Source: Hepsetus odoe
Taxonomy: Eukaryota; Chordata; Actinopteri; Characiformes; Hepsetidae
DNA: 64,000 nucleotides
NCBI GenBank assembly: GCA_017165825.1
Contig: CM029367.1
Coordinates: 14,549,076 to 14,613,075 of the forward strand
Reading direction: 5' to 3'
The translations under genes were made by a program, and so were the position numbers. Shown here in pieces: positions 12,191-24,000 of this stretch (the first letter of the stretch is position 1; every line of letters begins with the position of its first letter). The notes beneath the pieces were generated by a model. That model did not search any database, was not told the DNA's origin, and saw only the letters and a list, made by a program, of their open reading frames with translations.

Positions 12191-12256
12191 TTTTTTTTTG
12201 TTGTTTTTGGTTTTTTTTGGGTTTTTTTTTTTGGGGGGGGGGGGTTTTTTGGTTTT
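12191..12256. repeat. T-rich tract with a 12-base G run
   Basis: Long T runs alternate with GG/GGG and then an uninterrupted run of 12 G at 12233-12244, again followed by T and GG. It sits about 0.8 kb before the zbtb18 acceptor. It could form a G-quadruplex on the sense strand, or could contain assembly error in a homopolymer. Confidence 0.8.
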
Positions 12257-13045
12257 TTACCTGTTTGTACTCTGGGTTAGTGGGTGCTTGTCCATTATGA
12301 AAGTTATCTTGATGATGTTTTGCTACCTTAAAGATCATGGTACTTAGGATTCTCAGGAGTGCTGCTACAGTGTGACTGTGCTGTTGAGCTGTTTGTGTAC
12401 CTGTAAGCCTGTTACCTAAATGCACTGTCCTGGCCAAAGTGGGTTATTAAAAATAACTGCTCTAGGAGTACAGAGAGGAAAGGCAGCGTAGTGACAAGCG
12501 CACAGGCATCTGTGGCATCGGGACTTGAGCTTTTAACAGTGCAGTGACAAAGCTAGCACATCGACAAAGATTTCCAAGTTATTTCGTTAATTATGTTTTT
12601 TCATTTTATTTAAAAATTATTTTACACTCCATTTAAAGTTGTATTTCTAAGTTTAAAATGAATCGTATAACTAGTGAAACTAAATATGAAGTGCACACAC
12701 AGCTGTATAGATTTAGCAGGCAAAGGATTTCAAAGAAAATGGGGTTCGCAGATATTGTGATTTTATTTGTTTGAACTTGAATTTTTGTAATCCTTTTATG
12801 TCGGCTCTGTGGTGAACATTTTTCTAGTGTTCCCACAGGGATGGAGGGAGGGAGGGGAGGGAGAGAGAGAGAATTAGTGTGAGAGCCAGTGAGTGAGTGA
12901 GTGTCTGGGTGCACTGGGGGAGAGAGAGAGGGAGTGAGAGAGAGTGGGACTAAGCGGGTGGGAAAAGAGAGAAGTTCCATACAGAGCTGCAAACAAAACA
13001 GTTGTTGTTCTGTCGGGCCTCTCTAACATCTGCGGTCTGTTGCAG

Positions 13046-13059
13046 GTTATGAAGACAGC
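13046..13059 (+). other. zbtb18: Coding-exon acceptor and YEDS leader codons
   Basis: The acceptor TTGCAG is followed by GTTATGAAGACAGC and then the ATG at 13060. Read in frame these bases give (x)GT-TAT-GAA-GAC-AGC, i.e. G/C-Y-E-D-S, the same residues that precede the internal Met in the longer human ZBTB18 isoform (MCPKGYEDSM...). I could not find an upstream exon encoding the MCPK start, so in this fish either that exon is missed or translation begins at 13060. Confidence 0.75.
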
Positions 13060-14679
13060 ATGGAGTTTCCAGATCACAGCAGACATTTGCTACAGTGTCT
13101 GAGCGAACAGAGGCATCAGGGATTCCTTTGTGACTCCACTGTTCTGGTTGGCGATGCCCAGTTCCGAGCCCACCGCGCAGTTCTGGCTTCATGCAGCATG
13201 TACTTCCATCTCTTTTACAAGGACCAGCTAGACAAAAGGGACATTGTTCATCTGAACAGTGACATTGTCACGGCCCCAGCTTTCGCTCTCCTTCTCGAGT
13301 TCATGTACGAGGGAAAGCTCCAGTTTAAATCGCTGCCCGTGGAGGACGTGCTGGCAGCCGCCAGCTACCTCCACATGTATGACATTGTCAAGGTTTGCAA
13401 GAAGAAGCTGAAGCAGAAAGCCACAGCCGAGGCAGATAGCACCAAGCGTGAGGAGGACGCATCCAGCTGCTCAGACAAGGTGGAGAGCTTCTCTGAGGGC
13501 GGCAGCACAGGCCGGCCGGCCACTGCTGACCTACTGCACAGTGATGATGAGGAGCTGGAGGGCAAGCGGGACTGCCTACAGGAACCAGGCAGTATGTGGA
13601 TGCGTTTGGCCTCTGAACGCACTGCCTCTCCGGTCACCAGCCCTAGAGAGGCAGAGTCTCGCGGCCCTGACACTGGCAAGTCCCCTGCTGTTAGCCCCAC
13701 CAGCTCCACTGGCTCATTGTCCCGCCGTTCAGTTCCTTCCCGCAGGGTGTCTGCAGATGCAGATTGTGTGCTAGACCTTTCGGTAAAGTCGGGTCTGAGC
13801 GGGCCACCTGGGGAAGCAGTGGCTGGTGGGAATCCTTACTTCTGTGGCCCGGTGACCCCAGACAGCCTGCAGAGTGCTCTGGTGCAGGTGAAAGTGGAGA
13901 AAGATGCAGGCTCAGATGACGACGAATTGGTAAGCGGCGACTATGAGATGGAGCACAGTGGTCTAAAGGAACCGGCCAGCACCAATGGCACCCATGGCGT
14001 CCACACAGTCCAACAGCGGCGGCTAGGCCTGGAGGCACACCTCTCAGCCCTACGTGAGGCTTCGCTGGCCAGCGAACTGGAGCGGGACACCAAAGCAGCC
14101 GATGATGAGAGTGATGCACTGGGCGGCGAGGGCGATCGCGGCCAAGAGCCAACCAGTGTGGAGAGCTCATTGCTGCCCTATGTGTCCAGCATGCTTGGTG
14201 CACCACATGCACAGATCTTCATGTGCCCTTTATGCAACAAGGTCTTCCCCAGCCCGCACATTCTGCAGATCCACCTCAGCACGCACTTCCGTGAGCAGGA
14301 GGGCATGCGCTCAAAGCCTGCAGGCGACGTCAATGTGCCCACCTGCTCCATCTGCGGCAAGACCTTCTCCTGCATGTACACGTTGAAGCGGCATGAGCGG
14401 ACCCATTCGGGCGAGAAGCCCTACACATGCACCACGTGCGGCAAGAGCTTCCAGTACTCGCACAACCTGAGCCGGCACGCCGTGGTGCATACACGCGAGA
14501 AGCCGCACGCCTGCAAGTGGTGCGAGCGGCGTTTCACGCAGTCAGGGGACCTGTATCGGCACATCCGAAAGTTCCACTGTGAACTGGTCAACTCTCTGTC
14601 CGTCAAGAGCGAGACACTCAACTTGCCTACAGTCAGAGACTGGGCACTGGAGGATAGTTCTCAAGAACTTTGGAAATGA
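13060..14679 (+). CDS. zbtb18: Zinc finger and BTB domain protein 18 (RP58)
   Basis: This encodes a 539-residue nuclear transcriptional repressor in one intact exon. The family protein binds an E-box-containing sequence and silences progenitor genes during neuronal and muscle differentiation. The BTB/POZ domain is at about residues 10-120 (FLCDSTVLVGD, then HRAVLASCSMYFHLF), for dimerisation and corepressor binding. A charged, poorly conserved middle part keeps the family motif CVLDLSVKS and a VQVKVEK stretch resembling a sumoylation site. Four C2H2 zinc fingers follow: C389/C392/H405/H409, C429/C432/H445/H449, C457/C460/H473/H477 and C485/C488/H501/H506, with an SGEKPYT linker between the second and third. 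The C terminus DSSQELWK matches the family exactly. The start was chosen because the MEFPDHSRHLLQ terminus is diagnostic. The human protein is 522 or 531 residues, so the fish protein is slightly longer in the linker. The neighbour adss2 is convergent. Very secure. Confidence 0.98.
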   Translation: MEFPDHSRHLLQCLSEQRHQGFLCDSTVLVGDAQFRAHRAVLASCSMYFHLFYKDQLDKRDIVHLNSDIVTAPAFALLLEFMYEGKLQFKSLPVEDVLAAASYLHMYDIVKVCKKKLKQKATAEADSTKREEDASSCSDKVESFSEGGSTGRPATADLLHSDDEELEGKRDCLQEPGSMWMRLASERTASPVTSPREAESRGPDTGKSPAVSPTSSTGSLSRRSVPSRRVSADADCVLDLSVKSGLSGPPGEAVAGGNPYFCGPVTPDSLQSALVQVKVEKDAGSDDDELVSGDYEMEHSGLKEPASTNGTHGVHTVQQRRLGLEAHLSALREASLASELERDTKAADDESDALGGEGDRGQEPTSVESSLLPYVSSMLGAPHAQIFMCPLCNKVFPSPHILQIHLSTHFREQEGMRSKPAGDVNVPTCSICGKTFSCMYTLKRHERTHSGEKPYTCTTCGKSFQYSHNLSRHAVVHTREKPHACKWCERRFTQSGDLYRHIRKFHCELVNSLSVKSETLNLPTVRDWALEDSSQELWK

Positions 14680-16371
14680 AAGCTAAATTGATAACCCTTT
14701 CAAACTACTTTTTAATTTAAGAGAGAGAGAGCAACATTGTGGGGCAGAGAGGTAAGGAAAGAGGTGGGCAGGGAGGTGTTGGAAAAAGTCTAAATCAGTC
14801 ATGTTTTCTTTTATGTACATTGCTTTTCTTGTTAAATTGCACTTTACTAGCACACGAAAAAAATGTTACTACTGATTTTTTTATTTTTATTTTTCTGGGG
14901 TTTTTTTGTTTTTTGTTTTTTTTTTTAATGCAACATGGGTGCTGGCCAAGGCTGTCACCTCTGACACAAAGTGTATGAATCTCGATTTGAAATGTATATA
15001 CACTCCTATACGCTCCTGGATTTCATTGAACATTCTTGCCATGGAAAAACCATATGAAGATTTCAGGTAATACACTGAGGAAGTTCAAAACTGATAAGCA
15101 TACACTAAACGGGTACTATGATCCTGTATTTTCTTGCACACATAAGGCTCAGTTATGAGCATGTGTGTATATATTGTGCACTACTAAACCTTTATTTGCA
15201 AATATCATACCTGTTGTGTGAGTGTGGCCGCACGCAGACACAGCGTGTTAACAAGTTAGTCCTTTAAATCCTGAGAGGGTGTTTGCTCAAAAAGCTCCAA
15301 CCTTGTGATATGTAGGCTCTTGTACTTTTTTTTTTATTTTATTACTTTTTTTAAAAATTTTTTTTACTTGTGATAGGAAACTTGACTGATAGAAGACAAA
15401 AAGGCACTCATGCAATGTACAGCCTCTTTTTTCATATCAATTGACACATTTTTATATCGTTTGATGATTGAACAGATGATTCTTTCATCCTTAATTTAGT
15501 TGCAGACCCTCAACACTTGTTTTCTACTGAGACTGGGTTTACGTTTGCTGCATTTCTAGAGATTTCTGTAGTGTATTTTTTTTTTGTTTTGTTTTGTTTT
15601 TGTTTTCTTCTCAAAATGGGATCTGTTGTTGCATGACGTCCAACATGTATATTTAAGAAGATGTGAATTGCTGTATTACTGTACACTGTAATTGACCGAT
15701 TCATTACAGCCAGGGCACCTGTCTGTTTAAAATATATATACTTTAATATTACAGCTGTAGAAATTGCATGAATTTTATTTAACTTACTCTTATTTTTGTT
15801 GTTGTTTTGCATTGGAGAGTGTATTTTTTAATTAACTCATTTGATTCCTCAATAGCTTTTTTTTTTTTGGTTGTTGTTTTTTTTTTTTTCCCTCTCGCTA
15901 GAGAGTCTGTGGTGACTCCTGTTAAGACGTTCTGCTGGGCTGTGAAGATGGTGTAAATGCACTGATGTTTGGTTGCAGTACGTCTGTGCCCGAGGGTTCT
16001 AGCTCCAGGCTTGTAGTAGAATACAGGAGTTTGATTGTGGGGCTTGGTGTCAGCAGAAGCTTAACCTCTCTGAACATCTTTCCAAGGCTGGTGTGGTTCC
16101 TGCTTAGCACCTCCTCACACGCTGCTGTTCTCCACTGCTGGTCTTCAACTGCTGTCTCAGTATCCTGTTTACTCGCATCTAGCATTAGAAAAGTGTCAGC
16201 TTTTTTGTTTGTAACTTATTTATTTATCTGCTCGATTGGCACTTGCTTCAAATTCTATGGCCATGAAGATTCAGTTTGCTGTGATAGTGTCGGCTACCGT
16301 AAAGATAGGCCCATCAGACCTACTGTGTATGGCGATAGCTAAAGAATCCGTAAACAGCATAAAGCTCCAAT

Positions 16372-16399
16372 CTGTGTGTGTGTGTGTGTGTGTGTGTGT
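16372..16399. repeat. (TG)n microsatellite
   Basis: About 14 TG units inside the zbtb18 3'UTR, followed by degenerate TG sequence to about 16460. Confidence 0.95.
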
Positions 16400-17748
16400 T
16401 AGTGTGTATGGGTGCCTGCATAAGTGTGCGTGGTTGTGTGCGTGCGCCCGTGTGAGTGTTTTTGTACTCAAAGCATAATCCTTCCTCTTTGACAGGAGAA
16501 AATGTTTGGCATGCGTGGTTGCACCTTTTAAAGCTTAAAAAAAATTAGATTAATGCTGAAAAGATGCCTTTATGATTTTAACTCTTAATTAATTGACATT
16601 ATTAGATTAATACAAGATCTATAAATTCTAGATTATTGAAAAATGAAATGGTTACATTGCTGTAGTAACATTTTTTTCCAACATAGTGTATGTGATTCAA
16701 AAATATATATTTTGTTTTTTGTTTCTTTTTGAATCATTTTTTTGTGTAAATTGACAACATTCAGCTTTCATACTTTTTATTTGTGAAGATTCACAAAAAA
16801 AGCTCAACTTGACATCATCAGATAATCAAGGACAAAACAAAAAAGGCAAAAAGCAAAAAAAAGAAAAAAAGAAAGAAATGGAAACCTAAATTTGGAAAAG
16901 CGCTGTTGTCATGGAGCTGTGAGTGCAGCGCTAGAGCGCTGGGCCTGCTGCAGAGTGAGGAGGCTTCGGAGGCTTCACACTGACGGTGAACAGGAGGGAG
17001 GTGGGGAGGGGAGTAAGGAGGGAGGGCTCGCGTGCCTCTCTGGCCCTAAGGGGCTTGAGCTTCCCCAGCATAGATTTTGGTTGGTGCAACAGATAGTGAA
17101 AAGGGTTGAGATTTCCAGCAGGACGCACTCCTTGTGTCGTTTTGCACAGTGGTACTTTTACCTTTTGCACTCTAAAAAATGTCAACATTTGGGTTTTTTT
17201 TTTTTTTTCTTTTCATTTTTTTATTTTGCTGGCTTCTACTATTGTACTTGACCGCCTTAAACTACTGTTAACAGCCTATTGATGCTCAGAGGGTGAGAAC
17301 TGGAAGTGGCGAGTTTACTGGATGTATTTTATTTCATTTCTGTTTAATGGCAATGAAGCTGTGAAATGGCATATGAAGCATGTCCATAAAATAGACAAAC
17401 CTTTAGTTTACTTGAAACTTGGAAACGCCCAGCTTGAAGAAGAACAATGACAAAATTGAAACCTAGTGCGTAGGAGACGGGAGAAAATAAAGCAAACGAT
17501 ATCTGTTGGAAAAAAAAAAAAAAGAGGACAATCGCTTTTTGAAAAAGAAGCAGGTTGACTTCACATGTATTTGCTTCCCTTTTGAGGTTTTTTTGGTATG
17601 TTGACATTGTTGTTTTTATGGATTTAGGCATTTAGCTTTGACAATCATAGTACGTTTCATTTTCTCAAGGGAAGTAAATTATGAGGCTGTTTAGTTTTGT
17701 ACTTTTTGGTGTGCTGTTGGTGAAATTTTTAAATTGTGTGCAAACTGC

Positions 17749-17754
17749 AATAAA
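17749..17754 (+). terminator. zbtb18: Poly(A) signal, zbtb18
   Basis: A canonical AATAAA about 3.1 kb after the stop codon, followed by T-rich and TG-containing sequence. It is the last strong signal before the GT-repeat intergenic stretch. Confidence 0.55.
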
Positions 17755-17961
17755 TTATAAGTACCTTCATCCCTGAGACGTGCCATTTTTCAATCTCTCA
17801 ATGCTGATGAACTTTGGAACTGCTGGAGATAGTCACGAATTGTAGGCTGTCAAGGCAGAGTGTTTTTTGCCTTCAGTTGAATAATCTTATTTACTGTAGA
17901 TGTTGCGTGGGTGGAAGCATGTTTTCCAGTGCGTGAGGTCTGTGGATTGGGTACTGTCCGG

Positions 17962-17962
<1 letters not shown>

Positions 17963-17996
<34 letters not shown>

Positions 17997-18010
17997 TGTG
18001 TGTGTGTGCG
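17963..18010. repeat. (GT)n microsatellite
   Basis: A GT run with a single TTTG interruption near 17992, in the intergenic region just beyond the zbtb18 poly(A) signal. Confidence 0.93.
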
Positions 18011-21000
18011 CGTGTGTTCGCATGGCCTGTGTGTATTTGCTGCTTTAATATCTGGCTAGTGCTCGAGCAAAGCCGTGGGTTGGACCTGGGAAAATGTGCA
18101 CCAGCTTGACGAAGACTAACCCCTCCCCCTACCCCCCTCATAGATTCTCACACACACACACACACACACAGGTTGCTGACAGAGATCTTGAACAGTTTTC
18201 CAGATAGAACATCAGGCTATCTATTGTTTGGTTTCTCTGCAAACCTGGCCTTACAGATGCTCTTAAAACTGACCACTTTTTAAGTCGGAGAGTGTTGCTC
18301 AACAGGCCTCAGCCACAGATGGCCTTGTGCTGTAAGCCTCCCCCTCCTTACACGCAAATGCACACACCCCCATACATCCCACCACCTCCTTCCAATCAGA
18401 CGAACATTATTCTCAGTTTTAAAACGCTGTGTCCTCAGTCCCCCCGGTTGAGTTTGTTTGTGTTGCCATTGTTACGGTGATTCACAACATTCCCTTAATT
18501 ACACTTTCAAACCGCATTCAAAGATACATGCAGTTCTAAAATATTAAGATAGTTTAGGAAATCAAATTCATTATCAAATCTTCATGAAAGTGAGCTCTTT
18601 CTATTCTTCGTCCTCATTGGTCAGTGATCACTATAGTAATATAGCCATTTGCCTGGGAGGGGTTCAAGTTGACCAAGATGGGCACCAGTTATTTTCATTT
18701 TTCCATAAATGCTTCCGGTAAGAACTGGTCGCATCACCACATCCATTGCTGTACAGGTTGCAGCAACTGATGCTCAAAGTAAGTAAAAAATACTCATCAT
18801 TAAATAGTCCATCAATGCTAATGCGATTCTCTAAAAGGGACTGGTTATTTTGTCATTTTTGTTCTTAAATGTCCTTAACATCTGGTAGGTTTGTCTTCAT
18901 TTGGGACATCTTGCATCTCCTCTCCTCTCCTCTCTCTCTCTCTCTCTCTCACTCGCTATGAATTTAGGTCATTAATTTGTATCTGTCCTTTGTTTACTCA
19001 AGGAGCGGGGACAAAAGGGCAGCTGCAGAAACATTTGGCTGTGCCGAAGGGTAGTGGGCTCAACATGTTAAGTGTGGGACCAGCTTGGGCCTGAAGTTTG
19101 CGGGAGCTGCGTGCCAGGCTGCTGCACATGGCCACGGCAGGCCCAGCCGTTACACTGAGGTATGACTGACTCTGCTGACACAAATAACCAGTGAACGCTA
19201 CAGCCCTTTTTGTCTTTCTCTTTTCTGCTTACTTGTCTTTCTGTGATTATAGAGACGTGAAGAGGCTAAATAAAGACGTACGCATAGTGGCTTTAGGGTT
19301 TGACAGTTGATGACACATTTTATCAAAGAAGAGATGCGTTATAATCGAGAGTTGCAAGGCTTCAAGAGAGGGGAGGCCAGCATTAAAGGTAGCAGAAGGA
19401 TTTGAAGGGATTAAAAAGATTGTTAAATCCAAAGTGAAAGAAAGAAAGAAGAATGGAAAAAAAAGCACAAGGGCAGAGTGTCTATAAAAAAAGGAAGGGA
19501 GGACATGCTCTTTTCTTTCGAGAGTCTGCTAGGTTTAAAAAGCAGGCATTGTGGAGTGCCTAGCTCGCACAGCCAGAAGGCAAAGCAACAAGCGGCCTGC
19601 CACGGCCTCCCAGACAATGTAGTGGTGCTGCTGCACGGGCGGGTGCAGGCGAGACGGGTGTTTTGGGGGAGTCTTTTTTTTTCGTCAGTGGGGAGGGGCA
19701 CCCCATCCAGCTTGCGTCCCCTAACAAAAGAAGACGCAGTCTCCAACTTAAATATCTATGTGTGTGTGTGTGTGTGTTTGAGCAAGTGTATGTGGTGGGG
19801 GTGTGAGAGAAAACAGGCCAAGGGTTCCCCTCCATCCTCCTGCCCCACACGCTCTCACACACATGAAAGCACTCAAAGTCTGTGGAACTCTCACTGGCTA
19901 AGATAAAGCACTGTTCTTTTTGATTACAGTAGGTGGGGGATGAGAGGATGTGACAGATGAAAGTATGCACACATATGCAATAAACACTTAAGCAACATTA
20001 ATGCACAGTGTTAATAATACTAAGTCTTAATTTTACTTATGGCTGTTAACATGACCTCTACTGAGTATATGTGTTCTGTATATGTATATATATTTTCACA
20101 TACACATATCTGAAAAATTCAGTGTGTGATATATGTCAAAAGCAAGTGGAAAGTCTACAGCTGTCCATATATAGTTATTGTTTAAGAATGACGTTTTTTC
20201 AGTAAGTATAATTAGTTTTGCTTTAGTATTCGCAGTTCAATGAGGCCCATGTTCAGTAGGCCTTTTGTGCACCAGCTGTTGGTTGTGTCTCTGTCTGTTG
20301 CAGATAAGTGGCATCAGGGCGTGGGATGTTGATATGGGGGGGTCTTGGCAGGCTTCAGACAGTGACGAGTCAGCACTTTTCCCTGCTCTGGTGACCTTAA
20401 CGGGTTCAGGCCTGGACAGTACATGTGTGTCTGAGTTTACTCAGTGCAAATATATACATAATTTCCACATGAATGAAGTCACATTCACACAGTGATTGAC
20501 ATAAAGTAAGTAAACTGAAAAACATAACAGTGATGATGTAGTATATGCACCTTTAAAAAAATAGATATTTTTTAATTATTACTATATATATATATATATA
20601 TGCTTCCAACATTTTATTATAAGAAAATAAATATTACAAATTCTCAAAACAAATGTAACTAACTGGTTTTAATGTGTAATTTAATAATATATATTGTAGG
20701 TTTAGTGAATGTGAGCGCTTAAGTACAATTTTCACCATCCCTTGCCAATTTTTGGAAATATCTTGCTTACAAACCCCCCCAACTTTTTAAGGAAGCATAC
20801 AGTTTCTTTCCCAAGAGATCTGGAGCCTGGAGAGGTCAAGACATAATGCTCAATGTAGTGTATTTTTGACACAGTTTTGAAGATATTTTTCAACTATTCA
20901 GATATTATACTGCTGAATTATGGCCTTTGTCCAATGACATGAACCTTTACTTTAAGAACGACACTTATAATCGTTGGCCTTTCTCCCATCTGCTTGACAC

Positions 21001-24000
21001 AAACACTTCAGTGACCCCAAAACAGCTGAAATTCACTCTGTTCATCCACAAGACCTTCTCCCCATCCTGAACCATTCAGTGTTTGTGTTGTCCTCCTTTT
21101 ATTGTTAACACCACAAAGTAAAGATCTTCTGGCAGCAAATCGAGTTCTGACCTCAGTAAATAGAGTAGTGTACATCAATGCAATAAAGACAAACTTTAAA
21201 CGTCTTCTTCAAGACAGATATTTTGAGCCTTTGTGTATAAATAAGCATTACTACAGGCAATAAAAAATTCAAAAGGCACTTTACTTTTAAATGTTTTTAA
21301 TATTTCCTTGTGAAAAACATTTCAAAAAGCAGTTTCATTAAATGTTAAACAACTGGTTGGCCTAAACGTCTAGCGTGTAGTGTATATATTAGTATTATTT
21401 TATTCAGTAATAAAAATTAACATCATAGATGTACAATTTATAGTGATGCTCAGTTAGCTAGGAGACCACACACTCACTGGATATGACTCACTTTAGCGTT
21501 TTGGTTGATACAGGCTGCTCACAACGCTCTCCTGCATTGTATTAAAAACCATTTTGTGTCTGCAAGCCTGTCAGAGATGATAAAAGTGGAAGGGTGCTGA
21601 TATGGTGTGTTTACCTTCCTGTAACAGTGAGGCCCTGCCAGTTGCTCTCACCTTATCTTTTATGTGGAAGGAGAAGAGTAGTTTATACCACTGTTCTGCA
21701 AACAGCTGTGTACTCTTTCATTGCACAGCTGGAAAGCCACAAACAAAGCATCGCCCACTACTAGACTCCCAGGAGAGCTGAAAATGTATATTCGGTAAAT
21801 GTAAGTTCTCATTGTTCTTTTTATGTGTTGACTTGCAGCTGCATTCAGATTGGTTTAATAAAGTTTGCAGCTCAGTCAAGTCTTCTTATTACTCTGCTAC
21901 TCTACTCTGCTCCAGAGCATGAGGGGGAATATATTCTAGTTCTTAAAATATAAATACAGAAATACAAAAACAAAACGGTAACTTACTATTAGAGTCTGTT
22001 ATCAAACAAAAAACAAAAAAGCTCCTAACAAATGCCTGCGTTCTGCTGAGAGATTGCAATAAGAAGAAAAGAGATCATTCTACTCTTTCACAACATTCAT
22101 TATTAACTATTATACATTAATTGTTACATTACAATAGAAGTCAAAACAAAATAGATTTATATCAGTATAAAATAATCTATTAATATGATTTAGAAAAAAA
22201 TATATATTAATTTAGTCCAAAAGGATGATTATAAGATATATAACATCTTCTTTCCATAATGAAAGAAAAAGTCTACTGAATTAGGTTTAAAAAAATTTTA
22301 AACTAAAGTGATCAAATATTTTTATTATTTATCAAATAAATAATAATATATCAGAAAAATACAGATAGATACACTACATTATCTGTGTGTTGTTTAATAA
22401 CTTAAAGAAATATTACATGTCCTATTATTCCTTTTTCAGTAACAGATGATATTTTGCTATCATGACCAGGAATCTTATAAATAAAGTGAACGTGTGTCCT
22501 CTAGCATGTATGGTACATTCATTTCACAAAGGCTTCTGTACATTTTTGATGGTCAGTGCATGAAATAAGCTGGTACTATTTGAGTTAATACGTTAATATG
22601 ATATTATGGACATAATATATTAACAAGGACATGTTGAAAATGCTCCTGCGTTATTAAATATTGGGGAAAACAAACCCACATGTATAGTAGTTTTGTAGAA
22701 GATGGTGTTTCCAGCAAAGGACTAGAAGTTAAAATTCCCAAAAGCATGATCTGCTTTCAGTCAGCTGACAATTCTGTTTGTTATTCTATATACTTTTTTG
22801 CTATAATATTATTTATTTTTGTTTAATAGTAAAAATGCATTTCCATGTATAAGCACACATGTAAAAGGAACATATAATTGAACACTGTTATATAATTTCT
22901 ACGTTCATCAAGTCCAACATGATGTTAAAAAGAAGCAGTTATTGATTTTAATTGTTAAATAAACTGGTGGAAACCCCAAAAATGCCAAAATAATGTGTGA
23001 AGCAACAGGATGGCCTAACAGCATCTAAGTAAGGTGATAATGACTATTATTAATAATATGATGCAGGTTGTTTTGTGATGCTAAACATGGCATGTGGAGC
23101 TGAATTGCTCTTCATGTGAGATGTTTCAGAGTCTCAAGAGTTCTCCAGCATTTTCCTCTGAGGCCTGAGGCCTGTTTCCCCTCAGTCATTCTCAGAACTG
23201 TCCTTCAGAGCTTGACATCCTGACACAGTCTGACATACACACTCTCGTCTGCTCCTTTATGAGGACACTCCCAGTGCTCAGAGCGTGCAAGAGTGTGTGT
23301 GTGTGTGTGTGCGCATGAGGAACTGAATGAGTACTGGGAAAATGTTCAGGCCTTGTTCTGTCTGCTGTTCTGTAACACACTGTCTGCTAGATCCATCTCC
23401 AAGGAGGCCCCACACCTGCCTACCGCAAACGTGTGACTCAGCAGGACCCACACACTCCTCACACACTGCTGGAGCAGGAGAGCAAAGCTCAATACGCCAC
23501 AGATGCACATGGCAGCCGTGCCAAGCCACAGCTCAAGGATACAGATTTACAGAAATATCTCTCATGCTAACGTGGGACCAATACATCCTTTATGGCTTTG
23601 GAACTGAACCACATTTTTCTTCATCACATTTGCTGCTTAAAGCAATATTTCAACAAAAAATCTAATTTATGCAGTTCTCCCCTTAGCCCAAGTATTGTTA
23701 ATTGGCCAAGAAATGTTTGTTGTCTGAAGTTCCCTTCTTTAGTTTTGCACTGGAACTATGAAGCTAACTAACAAGGTTAGCACTTTGCAAACTGTTTGCC
23801 TCCATCGTCACACACTCCTCAAACCACACTGAACAGCTTGTTAAAGTGGCTTTTGTCATTGTATGACATACTTCAATTTCTAAAAATGAACAAAAAATGC
23901 AAATAAAAATGATTGTTACTAACAAATTATTCAATTATTGACCCCTTTTTAATTGAACCATTTCTGGCTGTTCCTTTTGTCTATCATTTGGCTGATATAG

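Larger units (their letters stand above)
14680..17775 (+). other. zbtb18: zbtb18 3' untranslated region
   Basis: The UTR extends from the TGA to a poly(A) signal AATAAA at 17749-17754; an earlier AATAAA lies at 17486-17491 and could be an alternative site. It is AT-rich with many U runs. Two Pumilio-type elements UGUAUAUA occur at 14993-15000 and 15166-15173. TTTGCACA at about 17143 and TTTGCACT at about 17164 match the miR-19 seed. A GT microsatellite lies within it. The exact end is inferred from the signal only. Confidence 0.65.

Noticed and set aside
13448..14508. Several frames on both strands overlapping the zbtb18 exon.
   Set aside because: They are shadows of the GC-rich zbtb18 coding sequence; only the 13060-14679 frame has family domains.
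16892..17251. A 119-codon plus-strand frame in the zbtb18 3'UTR.
   Set aside because: No domain, no splice or start context, and low-complexity Gly/Glu and Phe runs; probably chance.
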